NCBI RefSeq assembly: GCF_023184515.1
Contig: NZ_JAAHBP010000009.1
Location: 62,001-126,000, forward strand
Reading direction: 5' to 3'
Length of the DNA stretch: 64,000 bases
From: Streptomyces sp. D2-8
GTDB taxonomy: Bacteria; Actinomycetota; Actinomycetes; Streptomycetales; Streptomycetaceae
Made by a program: the position numbers and the translations under genes. Each line of letters starts with the position of its first letter. Position 1 is the first letter of the stretch. Under the pieces are notes generated by a model. The model ran no database searches and was not told where the DNA came from. It worked only from the letters and a program-made list of their open reading frames with translations. Shown piece after piece: positions 26,546 to 36,180 of this stretch.

Positions 26546-28737
26546 TGTCCGCCCCTTCCGGCCCGTCCGTTCCCGACTTCTCCGGGATCGAGCTGGGCAC
26601 CCCGGCCCCCGACGGCGGCGCCGACGAGTGGCGTACGGCGGTCAAGAACGCGTCCGGCGGGGACGACCTGCTCTGGGAGACCCCGGAGGGCATCGCCGTC
26701 AAGCCGCTCTACACCGGCCGTGACCTGGAGGGCCTGGACTTCCTGGACACGTACCCGGGCGCGGCGCCGTTCCTGCGCGGCCCGTACCCGACGATGTACG
26801 CCAACCAGCCCTGGACCATCCGCCAGTACGCCGGCTTCTCGACGGCCGAGGAGTCCAACGCCTTCTACCGCCGCAACCTCGCGGCCGGCCAGAAGGGACT
26901 GTCGGTCGCCTTCGACCTGCCCACGCACCGCGGTTACGACAGCGACCACCCCCGGGTGACCGGTGACGTCGGCATGGCGGGCGTGGCGATCGACTCGATC
27001 TACGACATGCGGCAGCTGTTCGACGGGATCCCGCTGGACAGGATGACCGTGTCGATGACGATGAACGGTGCCGTGCTGCCGGTGCTGGCGCTGTACATCG
27101 TCGCCGCCGAGGAACAGGGTGTGCCGCCGGAGAAGCTGGCCGGGACCATCCAGAACGACATCCTCAAGGAGTTCATGGTCCGCAACACCTACATCTATCC
27201 GCCGAAGCCGTCGATGCGGATCATCTCCGACATCTTCGCCTTCACCTCGCAGCGGATGCCGCGCTACAACTCCATCTCCATCTCCGGCTACCACATCCAG
27301 GAGGCGGGTGCGACGGCCGACCTGGAGCTGGCGTACACGCTCGCGGACGGCGTGGAGTACATCCGGGCGGGTCGTGAAGCCGGCCTGGACGTGGACGCGT
27401 TCGCGCCGCGGCTGTCGTTCTTCTGGGCCATCGGCATGAACTTCTTCATGGAGGTCGCCAAGCTGCGGGCGGCGCGCCTGCTGTGGGCGAAGCTGGTGAG
27501 GCAGTTCGACCCGCAGAACGCCAAGTCCCTGTCCCTGCGCACCCATTCGCAGACCTCGGGCTGGTCGCTGACCGCGCAGGACGTGTTCAACAACGTGACG
27601 CGCACCTGCGTGGAGGCGATGGCGGCGACGCAGGGGCACACGCAGTCGCTGCACACCAACGCCCTCGACGAGGCGCTCGCGCTGCCCACCGACTTCTCGG
27701 CGCGCATCGCCCGCAACACGCAGCTGCTGCTCCAGCAGGAGTCCGGCACGACCCGCGTGATCGACCCGTGGGGCGGCAGCGCGTACGTGGAGAAGCTGAC
27801 GTACGACCTGGCCCGGCGAGCCTGGCAGCACATCGAGGAGGTCGAGGCCGCGGGCGGCATGGCCAAGGCCATCGACGCGGGCATCCCGAAGCTGCGCATC
27901 GAGGAGGCCGCGGCCCGCACGCAGGCCAGGATCGACTCGGGCCGGCAGCCGGTCATCGGCGTGAACAAGTACCGGGTGGAGACCGACGAGCAGATCGACG
28001 TCCTGAAGGTCGACAACTCCTCCGTGCGGGCGCAGCAGATCGAGAAGCTGCGGCGGCTGCGCGCGGAGCGGGACGAGCGGGCCTGCCAGGACGCGCTGGA
28101 CGCGCTGACCCGGGCCGCCGGCGGCGAGGGCAATCTGCTGGAGCTGGCCGTGCACGCGGCCCGCGCCAAGGCCACGGTCGGGGAGATCTCCGACGCCCTG
28201 GAGAAGGTGTACGGCCGGCACGCGGGGCAGATCCGTACGATCTCCGGCGTGTACCGCAACGAAACCGGAGAGTCCCCGAGCGTGGACCGCACCCGCACCC
28301 TGGTGTCCGCCTTCGAGGAGGCCGAGGGCCGCCGCCCGCGCATCCTGGTCGCGAAGATGGGCCAGGACGGCCACGACCGCGGCCAGAAGGTGATCGCCAC
28401 CGCCTTCGCCGACCTCGGCTTCGACGTGGACGTCGGCCCGCTGTTCCAGACGCCCGCCGAGGTGGCCCGGCAGGCCGTCGAGGCGGATGTGCACATCGTC
28501 GGCGTCTCCTCGCTGGCGGCCGGTCACCTCACCCTCGTCCCGGCGCTGCGCGAGGCGCTGGCCGAGGAGGGGCGCGAGGACATCATGGTCGTGGTCGGCG
28601 GGGTGATCCCGCCGCAGGACGTTCCGACGCTGCTTCAGATGGGCGCGGCGGCCGTCTTCCCGCCCGGGACGGTGATCCCGGACGCGGCGTACGACCTGGT
28701 CAAGCGACTGTCGGACGGCCTCGGGCACGAGCTGTGA
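26545..28737 (+). CDS. mutB: Methylmalonyl-CoA mutase large (alpha) subunit, adenosylcobalamin-binding
   Basis: 730-residue catalytic subunit isomerising (R)-methylmalonyl-CoA and succinyl-CoA by a radical mechanism. The N-terminal arm and TIM barrel include FLRGPYPTMY, a substrate-channel Tyr/His region (KGLSVAFDLPTHRGYDSD) and YHIQEAGATADLELAYTLADG. The C-terminal B12 domain carries GQDGHDRG with axial His610, the same number as in Propionibacterium. The RGPYPTMY stretch argues for methylmalonyl-CoA rather than isobutyryl-CoA mutase. Overlaps mutA by 1 nt and meaB by 4 nt (GTGA, 28734-28737). Confidence 0.97.
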   Translation: MSAPSGPSVPDFSGIELGTPAPDGGADEWRTAVKNASGGDDLLWETPEGIAVKPLYTGRDLEGLDFLDTYPGAAPFLRGPYPTMYANQPWTIRQYAGFSTAEESNAFYRRNLAAGQKGLSVAFDLPTHRGYDSDHPRVTGDVGMAGVAIDSIYDMRQLFDGIPLDRMTVSMTMNGAVLPVLALYIVAAEEQGVPPEKLAGTIQNDILKEFMVRNTYIYPPKPSMRIISDIFAFTSQRMPRYNSISISGYHIQEAGATADLELAYTLADGVEYIRAGREAGLDVDAFAPRLSFFWAIGMNFFMEVAKLRAARLLWAKLVRQFDPQNAKSLSLRTHSQTSGWSLTAQDVFNNVTRTCVEAMAATQGHTQSLHTNALDEALALPTDFSARIARNTQLLLQQESGTTRVIDPWGGSAYVEKLTYDLARRAWQHIEEVEAAGGMAKAIDAGIPKLRIEEAAARTQARIDSGRQPVIGVNKYRVETDEQIDVLKVDNSSVRAQQIEKLRRLRAERDERACQDALDALTRAAGGEGNLLELAVHAARAKATVGEISDALEKVYGRHAGQIRTISGVYRNETGESPSVDRTRTLVSAFEEAEGRRPRILVAKMGQDGHDRGQKVIATAFADLGFDVDVGPLFQTPAEVARQAVEADVHIVGVSSLAAGHLTLVPALREALAEEGREDIMVVVGGVIPPQDVPTLLQMGAAAVFPPGTVIPDAAYDLVKRLSDGLGHEL

Positions 28738-29729
28738 TCGATGTTGACGCGTATGTGAAGGGCGTGCTCGACGGGAAGCGGGCGATCATCGCGCGCGCCA
28801 TCACGCTCGTCGAGTCGACCCGGCCCCAGCACCGGGCGCTGGCGCAGGAGCTGCTGACCGCGTTGCTGCCGCACAGCGGCCGGGCCCGGCGGATCGGCGT
28901 CAGCGGGGTGCCGGGCGTGGGCAAGTCGACGTTCATCGACGCGTTCGGCACGCTGCTGACCTCGCTCGGGCACCGGGTGGCGGTCCTGGCCGTCGACCCG
29001 TCCTCCAGCCGCACGGGCGGTTCGATCCTGGGCGACAAGACCCGGATGGAGCGCCTGGCCGTGGACCCGGCGGCGTTCGTGCGCCCCTCCCCCACGGCGG
29101 GCACCCTGGGCGGGGTCGCCAAGGCCACCCGCGAGTCGATCGTGGTGATGGAGGCGGCCGGCTACGACGTGATCCTGGTGGAGACGGTCGGCGTCGGCCA
29201 GTCCGAGACGGCCGTCGCGAACATGGTCGACACATTCCTGCTGCTTACCCTGGCCCGCACGGGCGACCAGCTCCAGGGCATCAAGAAGGGCGTCCTGGAA
29301 CTCGCCGACGTGATCGCCGTCAACAAGGCGGACGGCCCGCACGAGCGTGACGCCCGTGCCGCCGCGCGGGAACTGTCGGGCGCGCTGCGGCTGATGCACG
29401 GCAAGGACGCGTTCTGGACGCCGCCGGTGCTGCACTGCAGCGCCCGCGAGTCGACCGGTCTTGACACCGTGTGGGAGCGCCTCGAACAGCACCGCACCCT
29501 GCTGGACTCCACCGGCCGCCTCACCGCCAAGCGCCGCGACCAGCAGGTCGACTGGACCTGGACCATGGTCCGCGACGAACTCCTGGGCCGCCTCACCGCC
29601 GACCCCGCGGTACGGGCGCTGGCGCCGGTGCTCGAACAGCGCGTCAGGGAGGGCGAGCTGACCCCGACGCTGGCCGCCGAGCGGATCCTCGGCGCGCTCG
29701 GGGGCGGCTCCGAGGCGGCGGATTCCTGA
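28734..29729 (+). CDS. meaB: MeaB/ArgK-family G-protein chaperone of methylmalonyl-CoA mutase
   Basis: 331-residue GTPase that guards the mutase: it gates AdoCbl loading and helps expel damaged cofactor. P-loop GVPGVGKST (58-66), switch region PSSSRTGGSILGDKTRM (typical of MeaB), VETVGVGQSE with the Walker B Glu, and NKAD near residue 200 for guanine specificity. C-terminal dimerisation arm is complete. Translationally coupled to mutB through GTGA. The final member of the mutAB-meaB operon; 74 bp separate it from argG, which has its own promoter. Confidence 0.95.
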   Translation: MIDVDAYVKGVLDGKRAIIARAITLVESTRPQHRALAQELLTALLPHSGRARRIGVSGVPGVGKSTFIDAFGTLLTSLGHRVAVLAVDPSSSRTGGSILGDKTRMERLAVDPAAFVRPSPTAGTLGGVAKATRESIVVMEAAGYDVILVETVGVGQSETAVANMVDTFLLLTLARTGDQLQGIKKGVLELADVIAVNKADGPHERDARAAARELSGALRLMHGKDAFWTPPVLHCSARESTGLDTVWERLEQHRTLLDSTGRLTAKRRDQQVDWTWTMVRDELLGRLTADPAVRALAPVLEQRVREGELTPTLAAERILGALGGGSEAADS

Positions 29730-29768
29730 ACCGGAGGACAACCGGAACGGCGATTTCGCATACCCGGC

Positions 29769-29797
29769 TTGCATGACTATGCAAAGTGATACATACT
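29769..29797 (+). promoter_or_regulatory. argG promoter overlapped by ArgR-type operator
   Basis: -35 TTGCAT (29769-29774), 17-bp spacer, -10 CATACT (29792-29797), then 6 nt to the argG ATG. TTGCATGACTATGCAA (29769-29784) is a perfect 6-bp-arm palindrome matching the half-site spacing of ARG boxes, and the following TGATACATACTCTTT is AT-rich as a second half-box would be. Binding of arginine repressor ArgR would block RNA polymerase directly. Confidence 0.75.
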
Positions 29798-29803
29798 CTT
29801 TCT

Positions 29804-31258
29804 ATGTCCAAGGTCCTCACCTCCCTGCCCGCCGGCGAGCGCGTCGGCATCGCCTTCTCGGGCGGTCTCGACACCTCCGTCGCGGTCGCGTGGATGCGCG
29901 ACAAGGGCGCCGTCCCCTGCACCTACACCGCCGACATCGGCCAGTACGACGAGCCCGACATCGCCTCGGTGCCCGGCCGTGCCAAGACGTACGGGGCCGA
30001 GATCGCGCGCCTGGTCGACTGCCGTGCGGCGCTCGTCGAGGAGGGCCTGGCCGCGCTGACCTGCGGCGCGTTCCACATCCGCTCGGGCGGGCGGGCGTAC
30101 TTCAACACCACCCCGCTCGGCCGCGCCGTCACCGGCACGCTCCTGGTCCGGGCGATGCTCGAGGACGACGTCCAGATCTGGGGCGACGGCTCGACCTTCA
30201 AGGGCAACGACATCGAGCGGTTCTACCGCTACGGTCTGCTCGCCAACCCGCACCTCAGGATCTACAAGCCCTGGCTGGACGCGGCCTTCGTGACCGAGCT
30301 CGGCGGCCGCAAGGAAATGTCGGAGTGGCTGCTGGCCCACGGCCTGCCCTACCGCGACAGCACGGAGAAGGCGTACTCCACGGACGCCAACATCTGGGGC
30401 GCCACCCACGAGGCCAAGACCCTGGAGCACCTGGACACCGGCGTCGAGACCGTCGAGCCGATCATGGGCGTCCGGTTCTGGGACCCGTCGGTCGAGATCG
30501 CCGCCGAGGACGTCACGATCGGCTTCGCCGAGGGCCGCCCGGTGTCGGTCAACGGCAAGGAGTTCGCCTCCCCCGTCGACCTGGTGATGGAGGCCAACGC
30601 CATCGGCGGCCGGCACGGCCTGGGCATGTCGGACCAGATCGAGAACCGGATCATCGAGGCCAAGAGCCGCGGCATCTACGAGGCCCCGGGCATGGCCCTG
30701 CTGCACGCCGCCTACGAGCGGCTGGTCAACGCGATCCACAACGAGGACACCCTCGCCCAGTACCACGCCGAGGGCCGGCGCCTCGGCCGGCTGATGTACG
30801 AGGGCCGCTGGCTGGACCCGCAGGCGCTGATGATCCGCGAGTCGCTCCAGCGCTGGGTCGGCGCCGCCGTCACCGGCGAGGTGACGCTGCGGCTGCGGCG
30901 CGGTGAGGACTACTCGATCCTCGACACCACGGGCCCGGCGTTCAGCTACCACCCGGACAAGCTGTCCATGGAGCGCACCGAGGACTCCGCGTTCGGCCCG
31001 GTGGACCGGATCGGCCAGCTCACCATGCGCAACCTCGACATCGCCGACTCCCGCGCCAAGCTGGAGCAGTACGCCGGCATCGGCCTGATCGGCACCGGCA
31101 GCCCCACCATCGGCGCCTCCCAGGCCGCCGCGACCGGGCTGATCGGCTCCATGCCGGAGCTGCCGCAGGGCGGCGCCGAGGCCATCGCCTCCCGGGGCGC
31201 GGTCTCGGAGGAGGACGCCTGGCTGGACCGCGCGGCGATGGAGTCCGGCACGGACTGA
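29804..31258 (+). CDS. argG: Argininosuccinate synthase
   Basis: 484-residue enzyme joining citrulline and aspartate with ATP hydrolysis to AMP, the seventh step of arginine synthesis. It follows the longer E. coli-type ArgG rather than the roughly 400-residue form: IAFSGGLDTSVAVAWM (PP-loop, about 16-31), YFNTTPLGRAVTGT, WGDGSTFKGNDIERFYRYGLL, HGLGMSDQIENRIIEAKSRGIYEAPG. ATG 29804 is chosen because it starts 6 nt after the -10 and matches the family N-terminus; ATG 29786 lies upstream of the promoter. Ends before a strong hairpin. Confidence 0.97.
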   Translation: MSKVLTSLPAGERVGIAFSGGLDTSVAVAWMRDKGAVPCTYTADIGQYDEPDIASVPGRAKTYGAEIARLVDCRAALVEEGLAALTCGAFHIRSGGRAYFNTTPLGRAVTGTLLVRAMLEDDVQIWGDGSTFKGNDIERFYRYGLLANPHLRIYKPWLDAAFVTELGGRKEMSEWLLAHGLPYRDSTEKAYSTDANIWGATHEAKTLEHLDTGVETVEPIMGVRFWDPSVEIAAEDVTIGFAEGRPVSVNGKEFASPVDLVMEANAIGGRHGLGMSDQIENRIIEAKSRGIYEAPGMALLHAAYERLVNAIHNEDTLAQYHAEGRRLGRLMYEGRWLDPQALMIRESLQRWVGAAVTGEVTLRLRRGEDYSILDTTGPAFSYHPDKLSMERTEDSAFGPVDRIGQLTMRNLDIADSRAKLEQYAGIGLIGTGSPTIGASQAAATGLIGSMPELPQGGAEAIASRGAVSEEDAWLDRAAMESGTD

Positions 31259-31279
31259 CCAGCCGCGACGGCACCACGA

Positions 31280-31310
31280 AAGGCCGGCTCGACATCGTCG
31301 AGCCGGCCTT
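31280..31310. terminator. Terminator between argG and pntB
   Basis: Perfect 14-bp inverted repeat AAGGCCGGCTCGAC with a 3-nt loop (ATC), located between the convergent stops at 31258 and 31349. Confidence 0.9.
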
Positions 31311-31348
31311 CACACTGCCGGGGCCTGCCGCGTGGCAGCCGCCCGCTG

Positions 31349-32782
31349 TCAGCGGGACGTGCCGGCCATCTCCCGGACCGGTGCGTCGAGGGCGTCCAGT
31401 CCGCGCAGGATGTCCTCCACCCGCTGCCTGGCGTCACCGAAGAGCATCTGCGTGTTCTCCCGGAAGAACAGCGGGTTCTGCACGCCCGCATAGCCGGCCG
31501 CCATGGACCGCTTGAAGACGACCACGTTCGCCGCCTCCCACACGTGCAGCACCGGCATGCCGGCGATGGGGCTGGACGGGTTGTCGGTGGCGGCCGGGTT
31601 GACCGTGTCGTTGGCGCCGATGACCAGGACGACCGAGGTGGCGTCGAAGTCGTCGTTGATCTCGTCCATCTCCAGGACGATGTCGTACGGCACGTTGGCC
31701 TCGGCGAGCAGCACGTTCATGTGCCCGGGCAGCCGGCCGGCCACGGGGTGGATGCCGAACCGCACCTCCACGCCCCGGTCGCGCAGCTTGCGCGCCAGTT
31801 CGGCGACCGGGTACTGGGCCTGGGCGACGGCCATGCCGTAACCCGGCGTGATGATCACCGAGGTGGCGTCGCGGAGCAGCTCGGCGGTCTCCTCGGCGTT
31901 GATCTCCCGGTGCTCGCCCTGCTCGCCGTCGTCGGCGGCCGCCGCCGGGGTCCCGAAGCCGCCCGCGATCACCGAGATGAAGGAGCGGTTCATCGCCTTG
32001 CACATGATGTACGACAGGTAGGCACCGGAGGAGCCGACCAGCGCGCCGGTGACGATGAGCAGGTTGTTGGCGAGCAGGAAGCCCGAAGCGGCGGCGGCCC
32101 AGCCCGAGTAGCTGTTCAGCATGGAGACGACGACCGGCATGTCACCGCCGCCGATGGAGGCGACGAGGTGCGCGCCGAGGGCGAGCGCGATCACGGTGAC
32201 GGCGATGAGCAGGCCCATGTTCGGGCGTACGACGAACGCCACCGTCAGCCCCACGAACGCGACGAGCGCCCCGACGTTGAGGACGTGCTTGCCCGGCAGC
32301 GTGAGCGGGCGGGAGTTGATGCGTGCCGAGAGCTTCAGGTACGCGACGACGGAACCCGTGAAGGTGACGGCGCCGATGAACACCCCGATGAACACCTCGG
32401 CGTGATGGATGGCCAGCAGCGAACCGGAGAGTGCGGCGTCGACGTCGAGGTAGCCGTTCCAGCCGACGAACGCGGCGGCGAGGCCGACGAGGCTGTGCAT
32501 GATGGCGATCAGCTCCGGCATGCCGGTCATCTCGACCACCCGGGCCCGCCACAGGCCGATGCCCGCGCCGAGGGCCGTGGCGACGGCGATCAGCACGAGC
32601 CCGGTCGCGGTGATGCTGCGGGAGGCGAGCCCGACCGTGGCGGCCAGGGCGACGACCATGCCCGCGATGCCCCAGACGACTCCCGAACGGGACGTCTTGT
32701 GCTGGGAGAGGCCGGCGAGGCTGAGGATGAACAGCAGCGCGGCGACGACGTAGGCGGCCTGGGCGGCCGTGTCTGTGGTCAT
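31349..32782 (-). CDS. pntB: Proton-translocating NAD(P) transhydrogenase subunit beta
   Basis: 477-residue membrane subunit of the enzyme that drives NADPH formation from NADH with the proton gradient. The first 270 residues hold about eight to nine membrane helices (HHAEVFIGVFIGAVTFTGSVVAYLKL carries the conserved His of the proton path). The C-terminal dIII domain binds NADP(H): ITPGYGMAVAQAQ, GIHPVAGRLPGHMNVLLAEANVPYD, VIGANDTVNPAA and the final FKRSMAAGYAGVQNPLFF loop. Starts 6 bp after pntA in a two-gene operon. Confidence 0.96.
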   Translation of the reverse strand: MTTDTAAQAAYVVAALLFILSLAGLSQHKTSRSGVVWGIAGMVVALAATVGLASRSITATGLVLIAVATALGAGIGLWRARVVEMTGMPELIAIMHSLVGLAAAFVGWNGYLDVDAALSGSLLAIHHAEVFIGVFIGAVTFTGSVVAYLKLSARINSRPLTLPGKHVLNVGALVAFVGLTVAFVVRPNMGLLIAVTVIALALGAHLVASIGGGDMPVVVSMLNSYSGWAAAASGFLLANNLLIVTGALVGSSGAYLSYIMCKAMNRSFISVIAGGFGTPAAAADDGEQGEHREINAEETAELLRDATSVIITPGYGMAVAQAQYPVAELARKLRDRGVEVRFGIHPVAGRLPGHMNVLLAEANVPYDIVLEMDEINDDFDATSVVLVIGANDTVNPAATDNPSSPIAGMPVLHVWEAANVVVFKRSMAAGYAGVQNPLFFRENTQMLFGDARQRVEDILRGLDALDAPVREMAGTSR

Positions 32783-32788
32783 CCCTGA

Positions 32789-34342
32789 TCAGCCCTTCGA
32801 GAACATGCCGAGCATGCGGCGGGTGACGGCGAATCCGCCGAAGATGTTGATGCTCGCCAGCAGGATCGCGGCGAACGACAGCACGGTGACGGCGGTGTCC
32901 CCGTGCCCGATCTGCAGCAGCGCGCCGACCACGACGATGCCGGAGATGGCGTTGGTGACCGACATCAGCGGGGTGTGGAGCGCGTGGTGCACATTGCCGA
33001 TGACGTAGAAGCCGATGACGATCGCCAGGACGAACACCGTGAAGTGGCCGAGGAGTTCGCTCGGTGAGAAGGCCGTCCCGAGGAACAGCGCGAGGGCCCC
33101 GGCAGCGACCAGCGCGTACGAGGACCAGGCGGGGCGTGCGGGCTTCGCCGGGGCCTCGGACGGGGCCGCGGCTTCCGGGGCCGGTGGGGCGGCGGGCGCG
33201 GCGGACACCTGGACCGGGGGCGGCGGCCAGGTCTTCTCGCCCTCGCGGACCACGGTCATCGACCGCTGCACGACGTCGTCGAAGTCGAGGACGAGCCGCC
33301 CGTCCTTGCCGGGGGTGAGCAGCTTCAACAGGTTGACGATGTTTGTGCCGTACAGCTGCGAGGCCTGGGCGGGGAGCCGTCCGGGAAGGTCGGTGTAGCC
33401 GATGATCGTCACGTCGTTGTCGGTGACGACGGCCTTCCCGGCGACCGTGCCCTCGACGTTGCCGCCCTGGGCCGCGGCCATGTCGACGATCACGCTGCCG
33501 GGCTTCATGCGCGCGACGTCCTCGGCGGTGATCAGCCGCGGCGCCGGGCGGCCCGGGATGAGCGCGGTGGTGATGATGATGTCGACGTCGGCGGCCTGCT
33601 CGGCGTACAACTGCGCGGCGAGCCGGTTGTAGTCGTCCGAGGTGGCCTTGGCGTAGCCGTCGGTGCTGACCTCCTGCTGGGCGCTCACCGTGAGGAACTC
33701 CCCGCCCAGGGAGTGCACTTGCTCGGCGACCTCGGGCCGGGGGTCGGTGGCGCGGACCACGGCGCCGAGGCTGCGGGCCGCGCCGACCGCCGCGAGTCCG
33801 GCCACTCCGGCCCCGGCCACCAGCACCTTGGCGGGCGGCACCTTGCCGGCGGCGGTGACCTGGCCGGTGAAGAAGCGGCCGAAGGCGTGCGCGGCCTCGA
33901 CCACCGCCCGGTAGCCGGCGATGTTCGCCATCGAGCTGAGGACGTCCAGGGACTGGGCGCGCGAGATGCGCGGCACGGCGTCCATGGCGAGCACGGTGAT
34001 CGGACGCCGTGCCAGTTCCTCGACCAGTTCCGGGTTGAGGGCGGGGCTGATCAGCGCGATCAGTGTCGCCCCGTCGGGCAGCCGGCCGATCTCCTCGCTC
34101 GAGGGGGCGTTGACCTTCAGCAGGATCTCCGCCTGCCACGGGTCGCCGAGCCGGGCTCCCGCCTCCTCGTAGGCCGCGTCGGAGAAGCGGGACGAGGCTC
34201 CCGCTCCCGGTTCGACCACCACGTCGTACCCGAGCGCGACGAGTCTCCCCACGGTGGCCGGCGTGGCCGCCACCCTGGTCTCGCCCGCAGTGGATTCGGC
34301 CGGTATGCCGATCCGCTGGGGTTGCGGTTCCGCTGGGACCAT
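32789..34342 (-). CDS. pntA: Proton-translocating NAD(P) transhydrogenase subunit alpha
   Basis: 517 residues, the E. coli-like full-length alpha subunit: dI NAD-binding domain (residues 1-380) with KVLVAGAGVAGLAAVGAARSLGAVV and RATDPRPEVAEQV, then an Ala/Pro-rich linker (395-425) and four membrane helices ending FGGFAVTRRMLGMFSKG. In many bacteria these are two proteins (PntAA/PntAB); here they are fused. ATG 34342 has GAGAGG upstream. The 218-bp gap to the divergent exporter gene holds both promoters. Confidence 0.95.
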   Translation of the reverse strand: MVPAEPQPQRIGIPAESTAGETRVAATPATVGRLVALGYDVVVEPGAGASSRFSDAAYEEAGARLGDPWQAEILLKVNAPSSEEIGRLPDGATLIALISPALNPELVEELARRPITVLAMDAVPRISRAQSLDVLSSMANIAGYRAVVEAAHAFGRFFTGQVTAAGKVPPAKVLVAGAGVAGLAAVGAARSLGAVVRATDPRPEVAEQVHSLGGEFLTVSAQQEVSTDGYAKATSDDYNRLAAQLYAEQAADVDIIITTALIPGRPAPRLITAEDVARMKPGSVIVDMAAAQGGNVEGTVAGKAVVTDNDVTIIGYTDLPGRLPAQASQLYGTNIVNLLKLLTPGKDGRLVLDFDDVVQRSMTVVREGEKTWPPPPVQVSAAPAAPPAPEAAAPSEAPAKPARPAWSSYALVAAGALALFLGTAFSPSELLGHFTVFVLAIVIGFYVIGNVHHALHTPLMSVTNAISGIVVVGALLQIGHGDTAVTVLSFAAILLASINIFGGFAVTRRMLGMFSKG

Positions 34343-34560
34343 CGTCTGCCTCTCCCGTCGTTCGACTGCCTGTCTGTACGGTCCCCGCATCCTGCACGTT
34401 CGACGCGGCATCCGTGGCGGACCGTGGTCACATGGCCGAGGAGGTCGTCCTCACACCGCCGAGGGGTTGCCGTGAGGCGGGTTCGGGGGTATCGGTGTGA
34501 CGCCCGGGGCGGAAAGTGTCCTGTGATGCGACGCGACACGGCCGGGCGCAGACTGTTGGC

Positions 34561-36171
34561 GTGAGCAGCACGCGCCCGGGGCGCGGCGAGGCCGCGGCCC
34601 CCTCCCGTTCCGCACCGCAGCAGACTGTCGCGCTGGCGGCGATGATGTTCGCCGTCGCCATGACCTTCATCGACCAGACCATCGTGTCGATCGCGGCCCC
34701 CGACATCGTCCGCGAACTGGGTCTGTCGTCCTCCGGCATGCAGTGGGTGGTCAACGCCTATCTGCTGTCCCTCGCGGCGTTCTTCGCCCTCGGCGGCCGT
34801 CTCGCGGACCTCTACGGGCCGCGCCGGGTCGTGGTGATCGGCACGCTGGTGTTCGTCGTCTCGTCGGTGCTGTGCGGCTGCGTCCCCGAGGGCGGCGCCG
34901 CGCAGACCTGGCTGATCGTCTTCCGCGCCACCCAGGGACTCGGGGCGGCGCTGCTGTTCCCCGCGGCGCTGGCCGTGGTGGTGGCGGTGTTCCCGGTCGA
35001 GCGGCGCGGGCGCGCCCTCGCCCTGTTCTTCGGCGTCACCGGCGCGCTGACCGCCATCGGCCCGCTGCTGGGCGGCTGGCTCACGAACTGGACCTGGCGG
35101 GCCGTGTTCTGGGTCAACGTGCCCGTGGCGATCGTGGCGCTGGTCCTCACGGCGATGGCGCACATCTCCGACCGGCGGCGGTCCGGCACCCTGGACGTCC
35201 CGGGCGCCGCCCTGATCGCGGCCGGCATGGGACTGAGCGTCCTCGGCTTCCAGCAGGCCTGGTCCTGGGGCTGGGACAGCTGGGCGACCTGGGTGTGCAT
35301 CGCGGGCGGCCTCGCCATCCTCGCCGGGTTCGTCCGCTACGAACAGCAGGTGGAGCATCCGCTGATCGACCTGCGGGTCTTCCGGGACAAGGCGTTCACC
35401 GTGGACGCGGCGGTGCTGTTCTTCTCGATGCTCGCCTTCGTCCCGCTGTTCTTCTTCACCTCCGTGTACGCCCAGGTGTCCCTGAGCGCCTCGCCGAACC
35501 AGGCGGCCCTGTTCCTGCTGTACTTCTTCGTCGGCTTCGCCATCGCCTCGCAGTGGGGCGGCCGGATCCTCGACAAGCAGGGCGCGCGCCCGGCGCTGAA
35601 GCTGGGCACGGCCGTGGGCTGTGTCGGCTTCGCCCTGTGGGCGGGCAAGCTCACCGACCTGTCCATGCACGACCAGTGGCCCTACGCGGCGCTGGCCGGG
35701 GCCGGCATCGGCTTCGTCCTGGCGCCGGCCTCCACGGACGCCGTCAACCGGGCCATCGGCGCCTCGTACGGCGAGGTCACCGGCATCACCCAGACCGTGC
35801 GCAACTACGCGGCGAGCGTGGGCCTGGCCGTCTACGGCACGATCCTGACCCACGTGACGACCGACAAGGTGGTGGGCACCCTGACGTCCAAGGGCATGTC
35901 CGCCGGGGACGCGAACACCGTGGCCCGCGACGTCACCGAGTCGATCACCGGCAGCGGCGACTCCCAGCCGCCCACCGGCACCGGCCCTGCCGCCGAGGCG
36001 ACCCGGGAGTCGATGTCCGCGATCCGCATGGACTTCGCCGAAGCCAACCAGTGGGTGTTCTACGGCATGGCCATCGCCCTGGGCATCGGCTTCCTGTGCG
36101 CCCTGCGGCATCCGGGCGGCAAGGTGGACGCGAACGCGGCGGTGGAGGAACCGGCCACGCGGTCCCACTGA
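34561..36171 (+). CDS. MFS exporter, DHA2 (EmrB/QacA) family
   Basis: 536-residue, 14-helix drug:proton antiporter. MTFIDQTIVSIAAPDIVRELGLS is motif D1 of DHA2 proteins, GGRLADLYGPRRVVV is motif A, and FGVTGALTAIGPLLGGWLT is the antiporter motif C. The GTG start follows CAGACT by 6 nt, suggesting a leaderless mRNA. A ~45-residue Ser/Gly-rich extracytoplasmic loop precedes the last helix. No adjacent TetR regulator is seen; the substrate is unknown. Convergent with the VOC gene, stops 9 bp apart. Confidence 0.93.
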   Translation: MSSTRPGRGEAAAPSRSAPQQTVALAAMMFAVAMTFIDQTIVSIAAPDIVRELGLSSSGMQWVVNAYLLSLAAFFALGGRLADLYGPRRVVVIGTLVFVVSSVLCGCVPEGGAAQTWLIVFRATQGLGAALLFPAALAVVVAVFPVERRGRALALFFGVTGALTAIGPLLGGWLTNWTWRAVFWVNVPVAIVALVLTAMAHISDRRRSGTLDVPGAALIAAGMGLSVLGFQQAWSWGWDSWATWVCIAGGLAILAGFVRYEQQVEHPLIDLRVFRDKAFTVDAAVLFFSMLAFVPLFFFTSVYAQVSLSASPNQAALFLLYFFVGFAIASQWGGRILDKQGARPALKLGTAVGCVGFALWAGKLTDLSMHDQWPYAALAGAGIGFVLAPASTDAVNRAIGASYGEVTGITQTVRNYAASVGLAVYGTILTHVTTDKVVGTLTSKGMSAGDANTVARDVTESITGSGDSQPPTGTGPAAEATRESMSAIRMDFAEANQWVFYGMAIALGIGFLCALRHPGGKVDANAAVEEPATRSH

Positions 36172-36180
36172 CGCCGCCGG

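Noticed and set aside
26221..28728. Long antisense frame across mutB
   Set aside because: No recognisable motif; sense strand is methylmalonyl-CoA mutase.
34431..34499. 22-codon frame in the pntA/exporter divergent region
   Set aside because: No ribosome-binding site or conservation evidence; could not be supported as a leader peptide.
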